A stretch of DNA of 64,000 nt from Opitutia bacterium (lineage in GTDB: Bacteria; Verrucomicrobiota; Verrucomicrobiia; Opitutales; Opitutaceae): the NCBI GenBank assembly GCA_016187925.1, contig JACPIS010000017.1:1-64000 (forward strand). The letters run 5' to 3'. Shown here piece by piece: positions 16,196-29,138 of this stretch. A program made the position numbers and the translations under genes. Every line of letters starts with the position of its first letter. Positions within the stretch are counted from its first letter, which is position 1. Below the pieces are notes generated by a model. That model was not told the DNA's origin and ran no database searches. It saw only the letters and a program-made list of their open reading frames with translations.

Positions 16196-18232
16196 ATGGG
16201 GCGCGTGAGTCCCGCCCCGCCTTCCGTCTCGCTCGTCATCCGCCGGGCTGTGCTCTGGGCTGGTGCGGGACTCGTGGCGACGGTGTTCGCCGCCTATCAC
16301 AACAGTTTTTCGGGTCCGTTCGTGTTCGACGACATCCCGGCCATCGTCGACAACGCCTCACTCCGTGATCTCGGCCGGCCGGGCGAGGTGTTGTGGCCGC
16401 AAAATCCCGGCGGTCTGACGACCAGCGGCCGGCCGGTGGTAAACCTGACTCTGGCGCTTAATCATGCCCTGTCCGGCGAAGTGGTGTGGAGTTACCACGC
16501 GTTCAATCTCCTGATCCATACCCTGGCCGGGCTGATGCTGTTCGGTCTCGTGCGGCGGACGCTGTTCAGTCCGGCGCTACGGGAGCGCTGGAGTGCGGAT
16601 GCCGTGCCTTGGGCGGCGCTCTCGGCCCTGCTTTGGGCGGTGCATCCGCTCCAAACCGAATCTGTGACCTATGTCGTGCAACGGACGGAGGCACTGATGG
16701 GGCTGTTTTATCTGCTGACGCTTTATACCTTCGTGCGTGGGGTCGGGGCGTCTCGGCCCGCCCGCTGGTTTGGCCTGTCGGTTCTCGCCTGTGCGCTGGG
16801 CATGGCCACCAAGGAGGTGATGGTCTCGGCGCCACTGCTGGTGTTGCTCTACGACCGCACGTTTGTGGCAGGTAGTTTCGGCGGTGCTTGGCGCCAGCGA
16901 CGCGGGTATTATCTCGGGCTGGCGGGGACTTGGGCGTTGCTCGTCTTGCTGGTCGCCGGAAATGCCAGCCGCGGCGGTACGGCGGGTTTCGACACCGTGG
17001 TCACGCCGGGGCAATACCTGCTCACGCAGTGCGGGGCGATCGTCCGCTACCTCCAACTGGCCGTCTGGCCGCATCCGCTGGTCTTTGATTACGGCACGGC
17101 GGCGGTTGCCGTGCCAGGGGAGGTCTGGTGGCAGGTGTTGCTGCTGCTTGCCTTGCTGGCGGGAACGGCCTGGGCTCTGGTGCGGAAGCCGGTCTGGGGG
17201 TTTCTCGGCGCATGGTTCTTCGCCATCCTGGCGCCGAGCTCGAGCTTCGTGCCCGTGGCTTCGCAAACCATGGCCGAGCACCGGATGTATCTGCCGCTGG
17301 CCGTTCCAGTGATTTTGGTGATGGCAGGCCTGCGCGCTGGCCTGGAGCGGCGTGGATTTCTCCCCGCGTTGGTGCTCGCCGGCGGATGCGTGGTGCTGAC
17401 GATGAACCGCAATCTCGACTACGCCTCCGAACTTTCCCTCTGGACCGATACCGTTGCCAAGCGTCCGGCCAACTCGCGCGCCCACAACAATCTCGGCCTG
17501 GCCGAATTCAAACGCGGCCATGTGGCTGCGGCCATTGTGCACTATGAGGAGGCGGTGCGCCGCGGTCCGCAGTTCTCCGAGCCGCCCTACAATCTCGGTC
17601 TGGCACTGGCCAGTCTGCAGCGTTACCCCGAAGCCATCGCGCGTTACGAGCAGGCGCTGGCCCTGCGTCCGGATTACCCCGAGGCGCACAACAACCTCGG
17701 CAACGCCCTGCTGGCGACGGGCCGGCCGGCGGAGGCGCTCCGCCACTACGAAGCCGCCGTGCGCACCAACCCCGCCTTCGCCGAGGCCCACAGCAATCTC
17801 GCCAACCTCCTGCTCGAGTCCGGCCGGCCGGCGGAGGCGCTCCGGCACGGTGAGGAGGCGCTCCAGCTCGATCCCGGACTGGCCGACGCGCACTACAACA
17901 CCGGCAACGCCTGCGCCGCGCTCGGTCGTTTCGCCGAGGCCCTCGCGCACTACGAGCAGGCTCTGCGACTGCGTCCGGATTACGCGGCGGCGCATAACAA
18001 TGCCGGCAATGCGCTCCTCGAACTCGATCGCCCGGCCGAAGCCATCGCGCACTACGAACAGGCCCTGCAACTCCTGCCCGATTACCTCGAACCTCGCCGT
18101 ACACTGGGGCTGCTGTTGGCTCACTTCGGCCGTTTCGCCGAGGCCCGGCCACATCTGGAAGCGGCGGCGCGAGCGCTGCCGGGGGACGAAGAAATCATTG
18201 CAGCGCTGGAGCGGGCGAAAGTCGGGCGCTGA
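16196..18232 (+). CDS. TMTC-like GT-C glycosyltransferase with TPR repeats
   Basis: The protein of about 678 residues has a membrane half and a TPR half. The N-terminal region has about ten hydrophobic segments and the acidic luminal motif FVFDDIPAIVDN near residue 47, as in GT-C enzymes of the TMTC/DUF1736 type that use a lipid-linked sugar. Residues about 425-670 contain seven or so TPR units with the usual W-LG-Y-A-F-A-P pattern (e.g. AHNNLGNALLATGRPAEAL). Probable role: protein O-glycosylation or a related envelope transfer; the substrate is not known. ATG 16196 was chosen over the upstream TTG at 16184. Confidence 0.75.
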   Translation: MGRVSPAPPSVSLVIRRAVLWAGAGLVATVFAAYHNSFSGPFVFDDIPAIVDNASLRDLGRPGEVLWPQNPGGLTTSGRPVVNLTLALNHALSGEVVWSYHAFNLLIHTLAGLMLFGLVRRTLFSPALRERWSADAVPWAALSALLWAVHPLQTESVTYVVQRTEALMGLFYLLTLYTFVRGVGASRPARWFGLSVLACALGMATKEVMVSAPLLVLLYDRTFVAGSFGGAWRQRRGYYLGLAGTWALLVLLVAGNASRGGTAGFDTVVTPGQYLLTQCGAIVRYLQLAVWPHPLVFDYGTAAVAVPGEVWWQVLLLLALLAGTAWALVRKPVWGFLGAWFFAILAPSSSFVPVASQTMAEHRMYLPLAVPVILVMAGLRAGLERRGFLPALVLAGGCVVLTMNRNLDYASELSLWTDTVAKRPANSRAHNNLGLAEFKRGHVAAAIVHYEEAVRRGPQFSEPPYNLGLALASLQRYPEAIARYEQALALRPDYPEAHNNLGNALLATGRPAEALRHYEAAVRTNPAFAEAHSNLANLLLESGRPAEALRHGEEALQLDPGLADAHYNTGNACAALGRFAEALAHYEQALRLRPDYAAAHNNAGNALLELDRPAEAIAHYEQALQLLPDYLEPRRTLGLLLAHFGRFAEARPHLEAAARALPGDEEIIAALERAKVGR

Positions 18233-18336
18233 GAAATTTCTTTTCCGGACGCGTTTCGCTTGGAGCGGCATATTTCCCGGGCCACGCGTGATGATTGGCC
18301 TCGCGCCCTCCCGGCGTACGGCGCGATACTGCGCGG

Positions 18337-18984
18337 ATGAGTTCCACCCGCTACACCGTTCGTGAGGAAATCGCCCATGCCGTCACCCACGGCATCGGGG
18401 CCGTGCTGTGCGTGGCGGGGCTCGTGCTGCTGGTCGTGGCCGCCGTGCAGCGGGGCGATGCCTGGCACGTCACGAGCGCGGCCATCTACGGCGCCACGCT
18501 GGTTTTGCTCTACACCGCCTCCACGCTTTACCACAGCCTGCCGGGTGAGCGCGCCAAGCGCCTGCTGCAGAAATTCGACCACGCCGCCATCTATCTGCTC
18601 ATCGCCGGCACCTACACGCCGTTCACGCTCGTGACCCTGCGCGGACCGTGGGGGTGGAGCCTCTTCGGTGTCATCTGGGGCCTGGCGCTGATCGGCGTCG
18701 TGCTCAAGTTGCGCGCCGTCGGCCGGCGCGACGTGCTGTCGACCGTCCTCTACGTCGTCATGGGCTGGCTCGTCCTCATCGCGCTGAAGCCTCTGGTCGC
18801 AGCATTGCCGGGAAGCGGCCTCGGCTGGCTGGTGGCCGGCGGCGTATGCTACACGGTCGGCGCGCTCTTTTATCTTTGGGAACGGCTGCCCTACAATCAC
18901 GCGGTCTGGCACGTGTGGGTGCTGGGCGGCAGCGTCTGCCATTGGGCCGCCGTCTACGGCTACGTCCTGCCGCGCCCGGCCTGA
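18337..18984 (+). CDS. trhA: Hemolysin III / TrhA family membrane protein
   Basis: The 215-residue protein has seven predicted membrane helices and the family motifs: EEIAHAVTHG near residue 9, STLYHS near 63, FDHAAIYLLIAGTYTPF near 80, and a final His-rich segment (NHAVWHVWVLGGSVCHWAAV). These His and Asp residues form the conserved metal site of the PAQR-like family. Described roles include membrane homeostasis; haemolysis is only the historic name. ATG 18337 was preferred to the upstream frame at 18295 since homologues start just before EEIAH. It lies 104 bp after the TMTC-like gene. Confidence 0.85.
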   Translation: MSSTRYTVREEIAHAVTHGIGAVLCVAGLVLLVVAAVQRGDAWHVTSAAIYGATLVLLYTASTLYHSLPGERAKRLLQKFDHAAIYLLIAGTYTPFTLVTLRGPWGWSLFGVIWGLALIGVVLKLRAVGRRDVLSTVLYVVMGWLVLIALKPLVAALPGSGLGWLVAGGVCYTVGALFYLWERLPYNHAVWHVWVLGGSVCHWAAVYGYVLPRPA

Positions 18985-19036
18985 GCCGTATCGATGCAGT
19001 TGAAGCATCTTCCGCTAGCAACCGTGTCCTTGGACG

Positions 19037-19111
19037 GGTGGAGCGCGTTGACCCCGACGCGCGGTCAAACTTTCGCTCGCAGAAAGCGCGTTGAGGTCAA
19101 CGCGCTCCACC
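19037..19111. repeat. Long perfect inverted repeat
   Basis: GGTGGAGCGCGTTGACC at 19037-19053 is exactly complementary to 19095-19111, a 17-bp stem closing a 41-base loop that itself contains AAACTTTCGCTCGCAGAAAG. It looks like a member of the REP-like palindrome group with an unusually long arm. Confidence 0.7.
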
Positions 19112-19422
19112 GCCGAATGAATCGTTACGCCTGAGCCGGCGCCGGGGAATTCCTGCAAGAAGTTTTCGGGCAGGAGGGATTCGCTCTCACAGAAGGGCGC
19201 TGAGGAAACAGAGGCGGCCTGGGAGCGGCCGTCTACGGCTGCGACTGGTCATATCTCTGCGCTCTTTGCGTCCTTCGCGTTTCAATTTTCCGGCTGCGCT
19301 TTCGTTTTAGGCGCGACGCAAGGTCGTGCCCTACGCAGGAAGGGCCGATTTGCCCGAGAAAGAACAAGGACGACCACGAGAACATAACGGACTATGCGTG
19401 CTCATCCGTGGAATCCGTGGCC

Positions 19423-19448
19423 AAAAAATCCCCCGCGATCTTTGCGGG
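19423..19448 (-). terminator. Possible terminator of the ast operon
   Basis: On the minus strand CCCGC pairs with GCGGG and is followed three bases later by TTTTTT. The stem is short and belongs to a dispersed repeat word, so the function is uncertain, but the position just past the astB stop is right. Confidence 0.45.
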
Positions 19449-19457
19449 CTTAGCGTT

Positions 19458-20828
19458 TCAGCGGCCCGCTTCTCGTTGGAACGGATAGATGCAGCCCAGG
19501 CCGAGCATCCGCGTGAGCTCGTCGAGTGCGCGGCGCGATTCCTCCAGCAGCTGCGGATCAGCGAGGTCGGCGTGAGTGAGTTTTTCCCGATAATGCTTCT
19601 TCACCCACGCCGCGAGCCTGGCGTGGCTGCGGTCGTCGAGGAACACGCTCGGCGGCAGCGCGGCGCGCTCGGCGTCGGTGAGCACCACGCGCAGCCGCAG
19701 GCAGGCGGGGCCGCCGCCGTTGCGCATCGACTGCTTGAGATCGAAATAATGCACCTGCTGCACCGGCGTGTCGCCGCGGTCGACCAGCTCGCGCAGGAAA
19801 TCGCGCACGCGCGGCGCCTCGGCGCAGTCGCGCGGGGCGATCAGCGCCATCTCGCCGCCGGGCAGGGTCACCAGCTGGCTGTTGAACAGGTAGGATTTCA
19901 CGGCGTCCGGCAGCGGCACGCGGCGCGACGGCACGCGGAGTGCGACCAAGCCGTCGCCGGGATTCAGTTTTTCGTAGCGGCGGCTCAGGCCGGCCACGAC
20001 GGCCGCAGTGCCGACGAAGGCCTGCTCGTGGTAGAACAGCACGTTCTCGTTGCCGACGGCGATGACGTCGTTGTGGAAGACGCCCGCATCGATCGCCGCG
20101 GGCGCCTGCTGGGCGAAGACGGTGTTGTCCTCGCCGAGCTCGTGCCGCCGGGCGACGGCCGCGCTGGCTTCCAGCGCCTGGCGGGAGGAAAATTTTCCCG
20201 GCTTCGCCTTCACTTCCGGTGCGCCGAGCGCGCTGTGGCCGTAGACGAAGAAGTGCAGGCCGTAATGCCCGTGCGTCGGCGCGAGGCGCGTGTGATTGGC
20301 CGCGCCCTCGTCGCCCAGCGCCTGGCCGCCGGGCACGGGCTCGTGCACGGCGAAGCGTGCCTCGTCGCGGAAGATCGCGCGGAGCGTGCGCGCCGTCTGC
20401 GGCGGCTCGATGGAGCGGTGAAACTTCGAGACGAGATTCGCCGGCGTGAAGTGCACGCGGCCGTCCGCGGTGTCGGCCGACGGCGCGACGGTCGCGGCGT
20501 TGGCCACCCACATGTTCGAGGCGGACGAGCAGGCGACGAGCAGCTGGGGCACGTGCTTCGCCGCGGCGCGGAGCACGTCGGCATCGGAGCCGGCGAAGCC
20601 CAGCGCGCGCAAGGTCTCGAGCGCCGGGCGCTCGTGCGGCGGCAGCACGGCCTGGGGCAGGCCGAGGTCGGCGAGGAATTTCATCTTCGCCAGCCCCTGC
20701 AGCGCGGCTTCGCGCGGGTTCGAGGCGGCGCCGCCGTGCGTCATCGAGGCGACATTGCCGTGCGACAGCCCGGCGTAGTTGTGCGTCGGACCGACGAGCC
20801 CGTCGAAGTTCACTTCATGGGTTTTCAT
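19458..20828 (-). CDS. astB: N-succinylarginine dihydrolase
   Basis: The 456-residue protein converts N2-succinylarginine to N2-succinylornithine, CO2 and ammonia, step two of the arginine succinyltransferase pathway, in the cytoplasm. It begins with [18 protein letters not shown], the family signature, and has [11 protein letters not shown] (catalytic Glu), [13 protein letters not shown] (catalytic His) and [12 protein letters not shown] (catalytic Cys near residue 373). Length matches E. coli AstB (447). It is the last gene of an astA-astD-astB operon, 65 bp after astD. Confidence 0.95.
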   Translation of the reverse strand: MKTHEVNFDGLVGPTHNYAGLSHGNVASMTHGGAASNPREAALQGLAKMKFLADLGLPQAVLPPHERPALETLRALGFAGSDADVLRAAAKHVPQLLVACSSASNMWVANAATVAPSADTADGRVHFTPANLVSKFHRSIEPPQTARTLRAIFRDEARFAVHEPVPGGQALGDEGAANHTRLAPTHGHYGLHFFVYGHSALGAPEVKAKPGKFSSRQALEASAAVARRHELGEDNTVFAQQAPAAIDAGVFHNDVIAVGNENVLFYHEQAFVGTAAVVAGLSRRYEKLNPGDGLVALRVPSRRVPLPDAVKSYLFNSQLVTLPGGEMALIAPRDCAEAPRVRDFLRELVDRGDTPVQQVHYFDLKQSMRNGGGPACLRLRVVLTDAERAALPPSVFLDDRSHARLAAWVKKHYREKLTHADLADPQLLEESRRALDELTRMLGLGCIYPFQREAGR

Positions 20829-20893
20829 GGAGAGTGGATGAGGTAGGGCGAACCGTCCCGGTGAGCCGCGGCCAGCCAGAGGACTTCATTCGT

Positions 20894-23331
<2,438 letters not shown>

Positions 23332-23424
23332 GCGGAGGAGGGGTTGGGGGAGACCACGGTCGACGCTCCGCCAAGCGAAACCCATCGCGCGCGCTTTTGC
23401 AAACCCGCCCCGGCCGCCCCAAGG

Positions 23425-23525
23425 CTCAGCGGGCCGGCAGCGCGATGAGCTGGCCGTCGAAGCCGGCGGCGATGACCTTGTCGCCCGCGAGGGCGAGCGA
23501 GCCGGCGTAGCCGCCGAAGCCGCCC
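23425..23525 (-). pseudogene. Detached 3' fragment of the PQQ-propeller gene (101-bp direct repeat, copy 1)
   Basis: These 101 bp are identical to 26101-26201, the last 32 codons and stop of the PQQ-propeller gene, in the same orientation. There is no matching sequence on either side. Together the two copies bracket a 2.6-kb segment with three genes. It lies between the astA start and the lipoprotein gene and is too short to be functional. Confidence 0.85.
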
Positions 23526-23550
23526 GGGAGGCTAAATCAGGATGCGGGGC

Positions 23551-24108
23551 TCAGCTCTTGCTGAACTGGAAGCTTTGCACGGCGGCTTCGAAGCTCGCCA
23601 GGTCGCGCTCGTAGTAGTGGCGGCTCGGAGCGGCGAAGCGAATCAGGTAGAGCTTGGATTGGTCGATGCACCCGTAAATGGATTGGGTGATGCGCAACCG
23701 ATCCTTGGTCTGGTAGTGGACGACGAGCTTGAACCCGTCGCGTTGGCCGAACTTCGCGGGTTCGTTTTTCAGGATCTCGATGCCGAGCAAAGAGTGATCC
23801 GCCCGCAGGTCGTCGGCCAAGGCTTCGGCCAGTTCGAAGGGTGTCAGTCCGGCGGTCAGCACTCGCTTGGAACCGGGCAAGGGATCCTTGAGTGCGCGGC
23901 TCTGCACGGTCACCTGCTGGAGGATGAGCCCGTCGCGAGTAGCGCGGATCTCGCCGGCGGGTTGCTCGATGAACATCCAGCCGGCGGGCGGAGTGAACGA
24001 GTAGGCGCCGCTGCCGGCGGTGTAGCGCTGGCCGCCTTGCTGCCAAGTGACGCAGCCGGAGAGCAGCAGGGTGCCGGCGGAGATCAGGAGGAGGAGTTGC
24101 TTTCGCAT
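23551..24108 (-). CDS. Lipoprotein of unknown function
   Basis: The 185-residue protein starts MRKQLLLLISAGTLLLSGC, a clear lipoprotein signal with the Cys at residue 19. The mature part reads YSFTPPAGWMF, then mixed alpha/beta sequence ending in DLASFEAAVQSFQF; this resembles the general shape of PsbP-like lipoproteins, but I cannot name the family with certainty. It is the last gene of a three-gene set; its start overlaps the end of the M48 peptidase gene by 25 bp. Confidence 0.75.
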   Translation of the reverse strand: MRKQLLLLISAGTLLLSGCVTWQQGGQRYTAGSGAYSFTPPAGWMFIEQPAGEIRATRDGLILQQVTVQSRALKDPLPGSKRVLTAGLTPFELAEALADDLRADHSLLGIEILKNEPAKFGQRDGFKLVVHYQTKDRLRITQSIYGCIDQSKLYLIRFAAPSRHYYERDLASFEAAVQSFQFSKS

Positions 24109-25259
24109 TGGTGGAGGTAGGTTTCGATGTGGCCGCGATCGGCGGCGTCGGGTTGGGCTTGGAGATAGCGGCGGAAAGCGGCAGCGGCGGCGGTTTTATC
24201 CGTTTTGAACAGCAGCAAACCGAGACCGCGGTGGGACTCGGCTGGTGCGTCGGGCCGGGTGGCCAGGGTTTGGTAGAGGCGGAGCGCCTCGGTCAAGTCC
24301 TTGCCTTGGGCCCGTCGGCGGTAGGTTTCTGCCAACACGAGTTGGGCGGGGGTGTCATCGGCCGCGTGTGCCAGACGGCGACGAGCACTGTCGAGCGCGG
24401 CGTCGAAGTCTCCCGCGTGCAGTGCTGCATTGGCGTTGAGAACGTAGACCGGGGCGATGGCGGTGCGGAATTCCGCTTCACCGGTCAGACCCTGTTTCTG
24501 ACCCGGCGCAAGCGCGGCGACGAGCTGTTCGTAACTGGCAATGCGCTCCTCCAGCCGGGGGTGGCTGCCGAAGAAATAGGGTTCCTTGATTTTCGAGCGG
24601 CGGCTTTCGGCGAGCAGGATGCGGAAGACCTTCAGGCTTTCCCGCGGATCGTAACCGACCTGCATCAGCTGGCGAAATCCCACCTCGTCGGCCTCATGTT
24701 CCAGTTCACGTGAGTAACCGGAGATGGCGGAGGAGGCACCGAGCAGGCCGAGCAAGCCGCCCATGCCGCCCGTGCTCAAGGTCAGCGAGGCGTAGAATCC
24801 GGTCTGGTTCTTCAGATTGCGGAGGTTTCTCACGCCATGCCGGTGCGTCGAGTGGGTGAGTTCGTGGGCCAGCACGGTCGCCAGCTGCGCTTCGTTGTCG
24901 AGCCGGGTCAACAGGCCCGTGTGAATATAGATGGCGCCGTCGGGGAGGGCAAAGGCGTTGAGCGTGGGATCGACCACCACGTGGGCGTGCAGCCGGCCGC
25001 CGGCTCCGAGCGGCCGGGTTTGGAGTCGGGTGAGCAAGCCGTCGAGATAGGCGTCGAGCGACGGCAGACGGACCAGAAAACCGCTGCGTTCGATGGCTTC
25101 CTGTTCCTCGCGAGCGCGCAGCCAGAGACGGTGCTCGTCGTCATCCAACGCGGCCGTGGAGCTGGATGCGGGGGCGACATCGGTCGTCTGGCAGCCGGCC
25201 AAGAGCAAGCCGAGCAACAGCGCGGGCAGGCCGGTGCGCATGGCAGAGCGGGAGATCAC
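24084..25259 (-). CDS. M48-family metalloprotease lipoprotein with TPR-like tail
   Basis: The 391-residue protein starts at a GTG (25259) that overlaps the upstream stop as GTGA, or at ATG 25241. A lipoprotein signal (ALLLGLLLAGC) precedes an M48 domain: NAFALPDGAIYIHTGLL, the zinc motif HELTH near residue 134, and the third ligand in SRELEHEADEVG. Helical TPR-like repeats fill the last 150 residues. This is the BepA/LoiP architecture: envelope protein quality control or outer-membrane protein turnover. It sits in the middle of the repeat-flanked cassette. Confidence 0.85.
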   Translation of the reverse strand: MISRSAMRTGLPALLLGLLLAGCQTTDVAPASSSTAALDDDEHRLWLRAREEQEAIERSGFLVRLPSLDAYLDGLLTRLQTRPLGAGGRLHAHVVVDPTLNAFALPDGAIYIHTGLLTRLDNEAQLATVLAHELTHSTHRHGVRNLRNLKNQTGFYASLTLSTGGMGGLLGLLGASSAISGYSRELEHEADEVGFRQLMQVGYDPRESLKVFRILLAESRRSKIKEPYFFGSHPRLEERIASYEQLVAALAPGQKQGLTGEAEFRTAIAPVYVLNANAALHAGDFDAALDSARRRLAHAADDTPAQLVLAETYRRRAQGKDLTEALRLYQTLATRPDAPAESHRGLGLLLFKTDKTAAAAAFRRYLQAQPDAADRGHIETYLHQCESNSSS

Positions 25260-25969
25260 GCTTTCGGCAGGCCGGCCAGCAGGGCGTGCACGGTGCCGGC
25301 GGCGCCCGCCGGCTCACGCAGGTCGCCGGAGGCGGCGCCATGCACGTTGAACCACAGCACAGTGCCGTCGCGCTGGACGAGTGCGGCGCTGCCCGCCGTC
25401 GTGCCGAGTTGCGGCACGATCACGATGCCGGTGACGGCGCCGGTCAGCGCGCCGAGGACGGCGAGCGCCTTGCGCCCAGCGGTGGCATAGCTGTCGCGGA
25501 CAAAGATGAAGAGGAGCGCGTCCGCATTGCAGGCGTCGGCGAGCCGGGCGATGGACCCCACCTGATAGTCGAGGGGGCGCTGCGCGGGTTGCAACTCGCG
25601 CGGGCCGAAGATGCTCATGGCCTGGTTCAGCGAAATGGCGCGGAGCAGGGAGGAGACTTCGCCGAACTCCTTCTGCAATTCCGGCTCGAGCGCCGGGGCG
25701 GGTTTGAAGCCCGTGCTATGTCCGAGTTCGTTGCGCAGATGCTGCTCGACCGTGCGGGTCCACTCGTCGCGCAGCTCGGTCACTCCACCGGCGGAGATCT
25801 CGTATACTTCCACGTCGGGCGGGGCGATCGCGATACGGGTCGGCCCGGGGAGCCGGCTCACCGTGTCGGCGCGCGTGCGGTAAGTGGCCGGTGCGGTGGC
25901 GCAGCCAGTGAACAGGAAGGAAACTGCCAACAAAAAGGCAGCCAGGACGGGGAGGACGCGAGGAGACAT
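25256..25969 (-). CDS. Lipoprotein of unknown function
   Basis: The 237-residue protein (ATG 25969) has a lipoprotein signal, LLAVSFLFTGC. The mature part starts with Arg/Thr-rich sequence, then RIAIAPPDVEVYEISAGGV, which recalls the beginning of periplasmic regulatory lipoproteins of the GNA1162/CsgG-like type, and a hydrophobic Gly/Ala/Val segment (LAVLGALTGAVTGIVIV) that could be a second membrane-interacting region. It is the first gene of the cassette and is translationally coupled to the M48 peptidase. Confidence 0.7.
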   Translation of the reverse strand: MSPRVLPVLAAFLLAVSFLFTGCATAPATYRTRADTVSRLPGPTRIAIAPPDVEVYEISAGGVTELRDEWTRTVEQHLRNELGHSTGFKPAPALEPELQKEFGEVSSLLRAISLNQAMSIFGPRELQPAQRPLDYQVGSIARLADACNADALLFIFVRDSYATAGRKALAVLGALTGAVTGIVIVPQLGTTAGSAALVQRDGTVLWFNVHGAASGDLREPAGAAGTVHALLAGLPKA

Positions 25970-26100
25970 GAGGGGTGGTTCTCCCAGGCCCATGGGAGAA
26001 TTCTGCTCTATCGATGAAAATTGCCGGGCTGGTTGGCGAGTGAAAAGTTGCCGGCTGGCGGCATTGCATCGCGAAAACAAGAACGAGAAGCCGACCGGCG

Positions 26101-26201
26101 TCAGCGGGCCGGCAGCGCGATGAGCTGGCCGTCGAAGCCGGCGGCGATGACCTTGTCGCCCGCGAGGGCGAGCGAGCCGGCGTAGCCGCCGAAGCCGCCC
26201 G
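26101..26201. repeat. 101-bp direct repeat, copy 2
   Basis: This is the 3' end of the PQQ-propeller gene including its stop, identical base for base to 23425-23525. The bases just outside both copies differ, so the repeat has sharp ends. Spacing between copies is 2676 bp. Confidence 0.9.
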
Positions 26202-27645
26202 CGGGCGCCGGGGCCGCGGGCAATTGCCACAGCACCGCGCCGGTGGCCCGGTCGAGCGCCATGATGCCGCCGGTGTGCGCGATGGCGGTGCCCTCGATGT
26301 TCTGCGAGGCCGTGCCAGTGAAGACGCGGTCGGCGATCACGAGCGGCGAACCCCAGTTCATGCCATGGACCGGCGTGGCCCAGCGCGCGCGGCCGGTCGC
26401 GGGGTCGAGCGCGGTGACGCGGCTGTAGTCGGACGCGCCGACGTAGAGCAGGCCGTCGTCCGCCGGCACCGGCGTCGATTCGATCCACGAAAACCAGTAG
26501 GAGAATTTCCACGCGAGCGATCCGTCCGCGAGGTTGAAGCCGTAGAGCAGGTAGTCGCGGCTGCCGACGACGAGCCGGCCCGCGGCGACGACGGGAGTCG
26601 TCACCACGCCGCCGCCGGTTTTCACACGCAGCGTTTCCCGCCGCGTGCGGCGGTCGAGCAGCACGACGGAGCCGTCCATCGTGCCGAACATGAGCGTGTC
26701 GGCGCCGTGGCGTCCGACGCCGGAGAAGACGGGCGCTCGGGCGTCGTGCCGCCAGAGCTTCGCGCCGGTGACGGCGTCGAGCGCGTAAAGCCCGCCGTCG
26801 CTCGAGCCGCAGTAGATGACGCCGTCGAGTATCAGCGGCGTGGCCGCGCGGTGGTTGAAGGTCGGATTGTCCGGCGCGGGTTGGCCGGCGAGCTGCTCGT
26901 CGTGCAATGGGGTTTGCCAGCACAGCGTGCCGTCGGTGCGGTTCAACGCGATGAGGTTCATCCGGGTGTCGACGAAGTAGACGGTGTCGGCGTTGACGAC
27001 CGCCCGGCCGTCGATGCCGTGGGCGCCCTGCCACGTCCACGCGGCGGTGCCGTCGGCCGCATGCACGGCATGGAACTGCCCGGCGGACGTGCCGAGGTAA
27101 ATCGTGTTGTCAGCCACGACGGGCGGCGCCCAGGTGCCGGCGCCGAGCGCGAACTTCCAGAGCGGCGTGGGCGCGGCGGGATATTGCGGGGCGACCGGCT
27201 TCGGCGGGAATTGGCCGCCGCGCTTGAGTTCGAGCGGCAGTTGCCCGAGCCCGAAGGTGCCGGACAATCGTGCGCCATCCAGCCGCAGGCGGATGTTGAA
27301 CGCGGGGGTGATGGCGTAGCTGCCGTGGCCATCGGTTTCGACGGGGATCATGAACGGCACGGCGTAGGTGAACATGCCCGGGAAATTCATCCGGAAAACG
27401 AGTGTGCCGTGTTTCGTGCGGAAAAACTCGAACCCGATGTCCGCCACCGTGCCTTGCGGGGCCGTGATGGTGCCGAGCCACACGCCTTCGATCGGGTCTG
27501 CGACCGCGGGGCCGGCCGGCAGGGTCTTGGCCGGCTCTTCGGCGGCGGAGGCCGCGAGCGTCCCGAGCAGGGCGGCGGCGAGCAGGGCGCGGCAGATCCG
27601 TCCGGCAAGGATCCAGCCAGGCAGTGCGAAGGCAGTCCGAAGCAT
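26101..27645 (-). CDS. Secreted PQQ-binding-like beta-propeller protein
   Basis: The 514-residue protein has a signal peptide (ALLAAALLGTLAASAAE), an N-terminal beta domain of about 120 residues (GVWLGTITAPQGTVADIGF), and then seven or so propeller blades of the PQQ type with motifs such as GTSAGQFHAVHAADGTAAWTW and GGLYALDAVTGAKLW. PQQ-dependent dehydrogenase catalytic residues were not evident, so a structural or binding role is more likely. The last 101 bp are duplicated at 23425. Confidence 0.8.
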   Translation of the reverse strand: MLRTAFALPGWILAGRICRALLAAALLGTLAASAAEEPAKTLPAGPAVADPIEGVWLGTITAPQGTVADIGFEFFRTKHGTLVFRMNFPGMFTYAVPFMIPVETDGHGSYAITPAFNIRLRLDGARLSGTFGLGQLPLELKRGGQFPPKPVAPQYPAAPTPLWKFALGAGTWAPPVVADNTIYLGTSAGQFHAVHAADGTAAWTWQGAHGIDGRAVVNADTVYFVDTRMNLIALNRTDGTLCWQTPLHDEQLAGQPAPDNPTFNHRAATPLILDGVIYCGSSDGGLYALDAVTGAKLWRHDARAPVFSGVGRHGADTLMFGTMDGSVVLLDRRTRRETLRVKTGGGVVTTPVVAAGRLVVGSRDYLLYGFNLADGSLAWKFSYWFSWIESTPVPADDGLLYVGASDYSRVTALDPATGRARWATPVHGMNWGSPLVIADRVFTGTASQNIEGTAIAHTGGIMALDRATGAVLWQLPAAPAPAGGFGGYAGSLALAGDKVIAAGFDGQLIALPAR

Positions 27646-27760
27646 GTCCGCAGCGTGACGGGGCGCCGTGGCGGCTCAAGGCTGCGGCGACCTTCAGTGG
27701 TCGGGCCGGGACAGAAGCCCGGTGCGGCGGGACGGATGACGGATTCGGACCGGGTGCCGG

Positions 27761-28996
<1,236 letters not shown>

Positions 28997-29138
28997 GCGC
29001 GCAGTGTTGCGGGGCGGATGCCGTGCGCCAATGCCGAAGTGCTGCGCCCGCTCCGGCGGCCGGAGGGGCCTGGCCGGGTGTCGCGGGCGCGGCTGAAACA
29101 TTTTTTGCGGATGAGCGTCACAAGGATTAACTGTCATC

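Larger units (their letters stand above)
18985..19457. repeat. Repeat-filled 470-bp intergenic region
   Basis: Between the TrhA and astB stops there is no gene. It holds a long inverted repeat (19037-19111), the words CTCTGCGCTCTTTGCGTCC (about 19256) and CATCCGTGGAATCCGTGGCC (about 19403) that recur in such patches (compare 57160-57180), and a hairpin next to astB. Confidence 0.5.

Noticed and set aside
26101-26201. att site of an integrative element
   Set aside because: The direct repeat at a gene 3' end fits, but there is no integrase or mobility gene inside, so an attachment site is not claimed.
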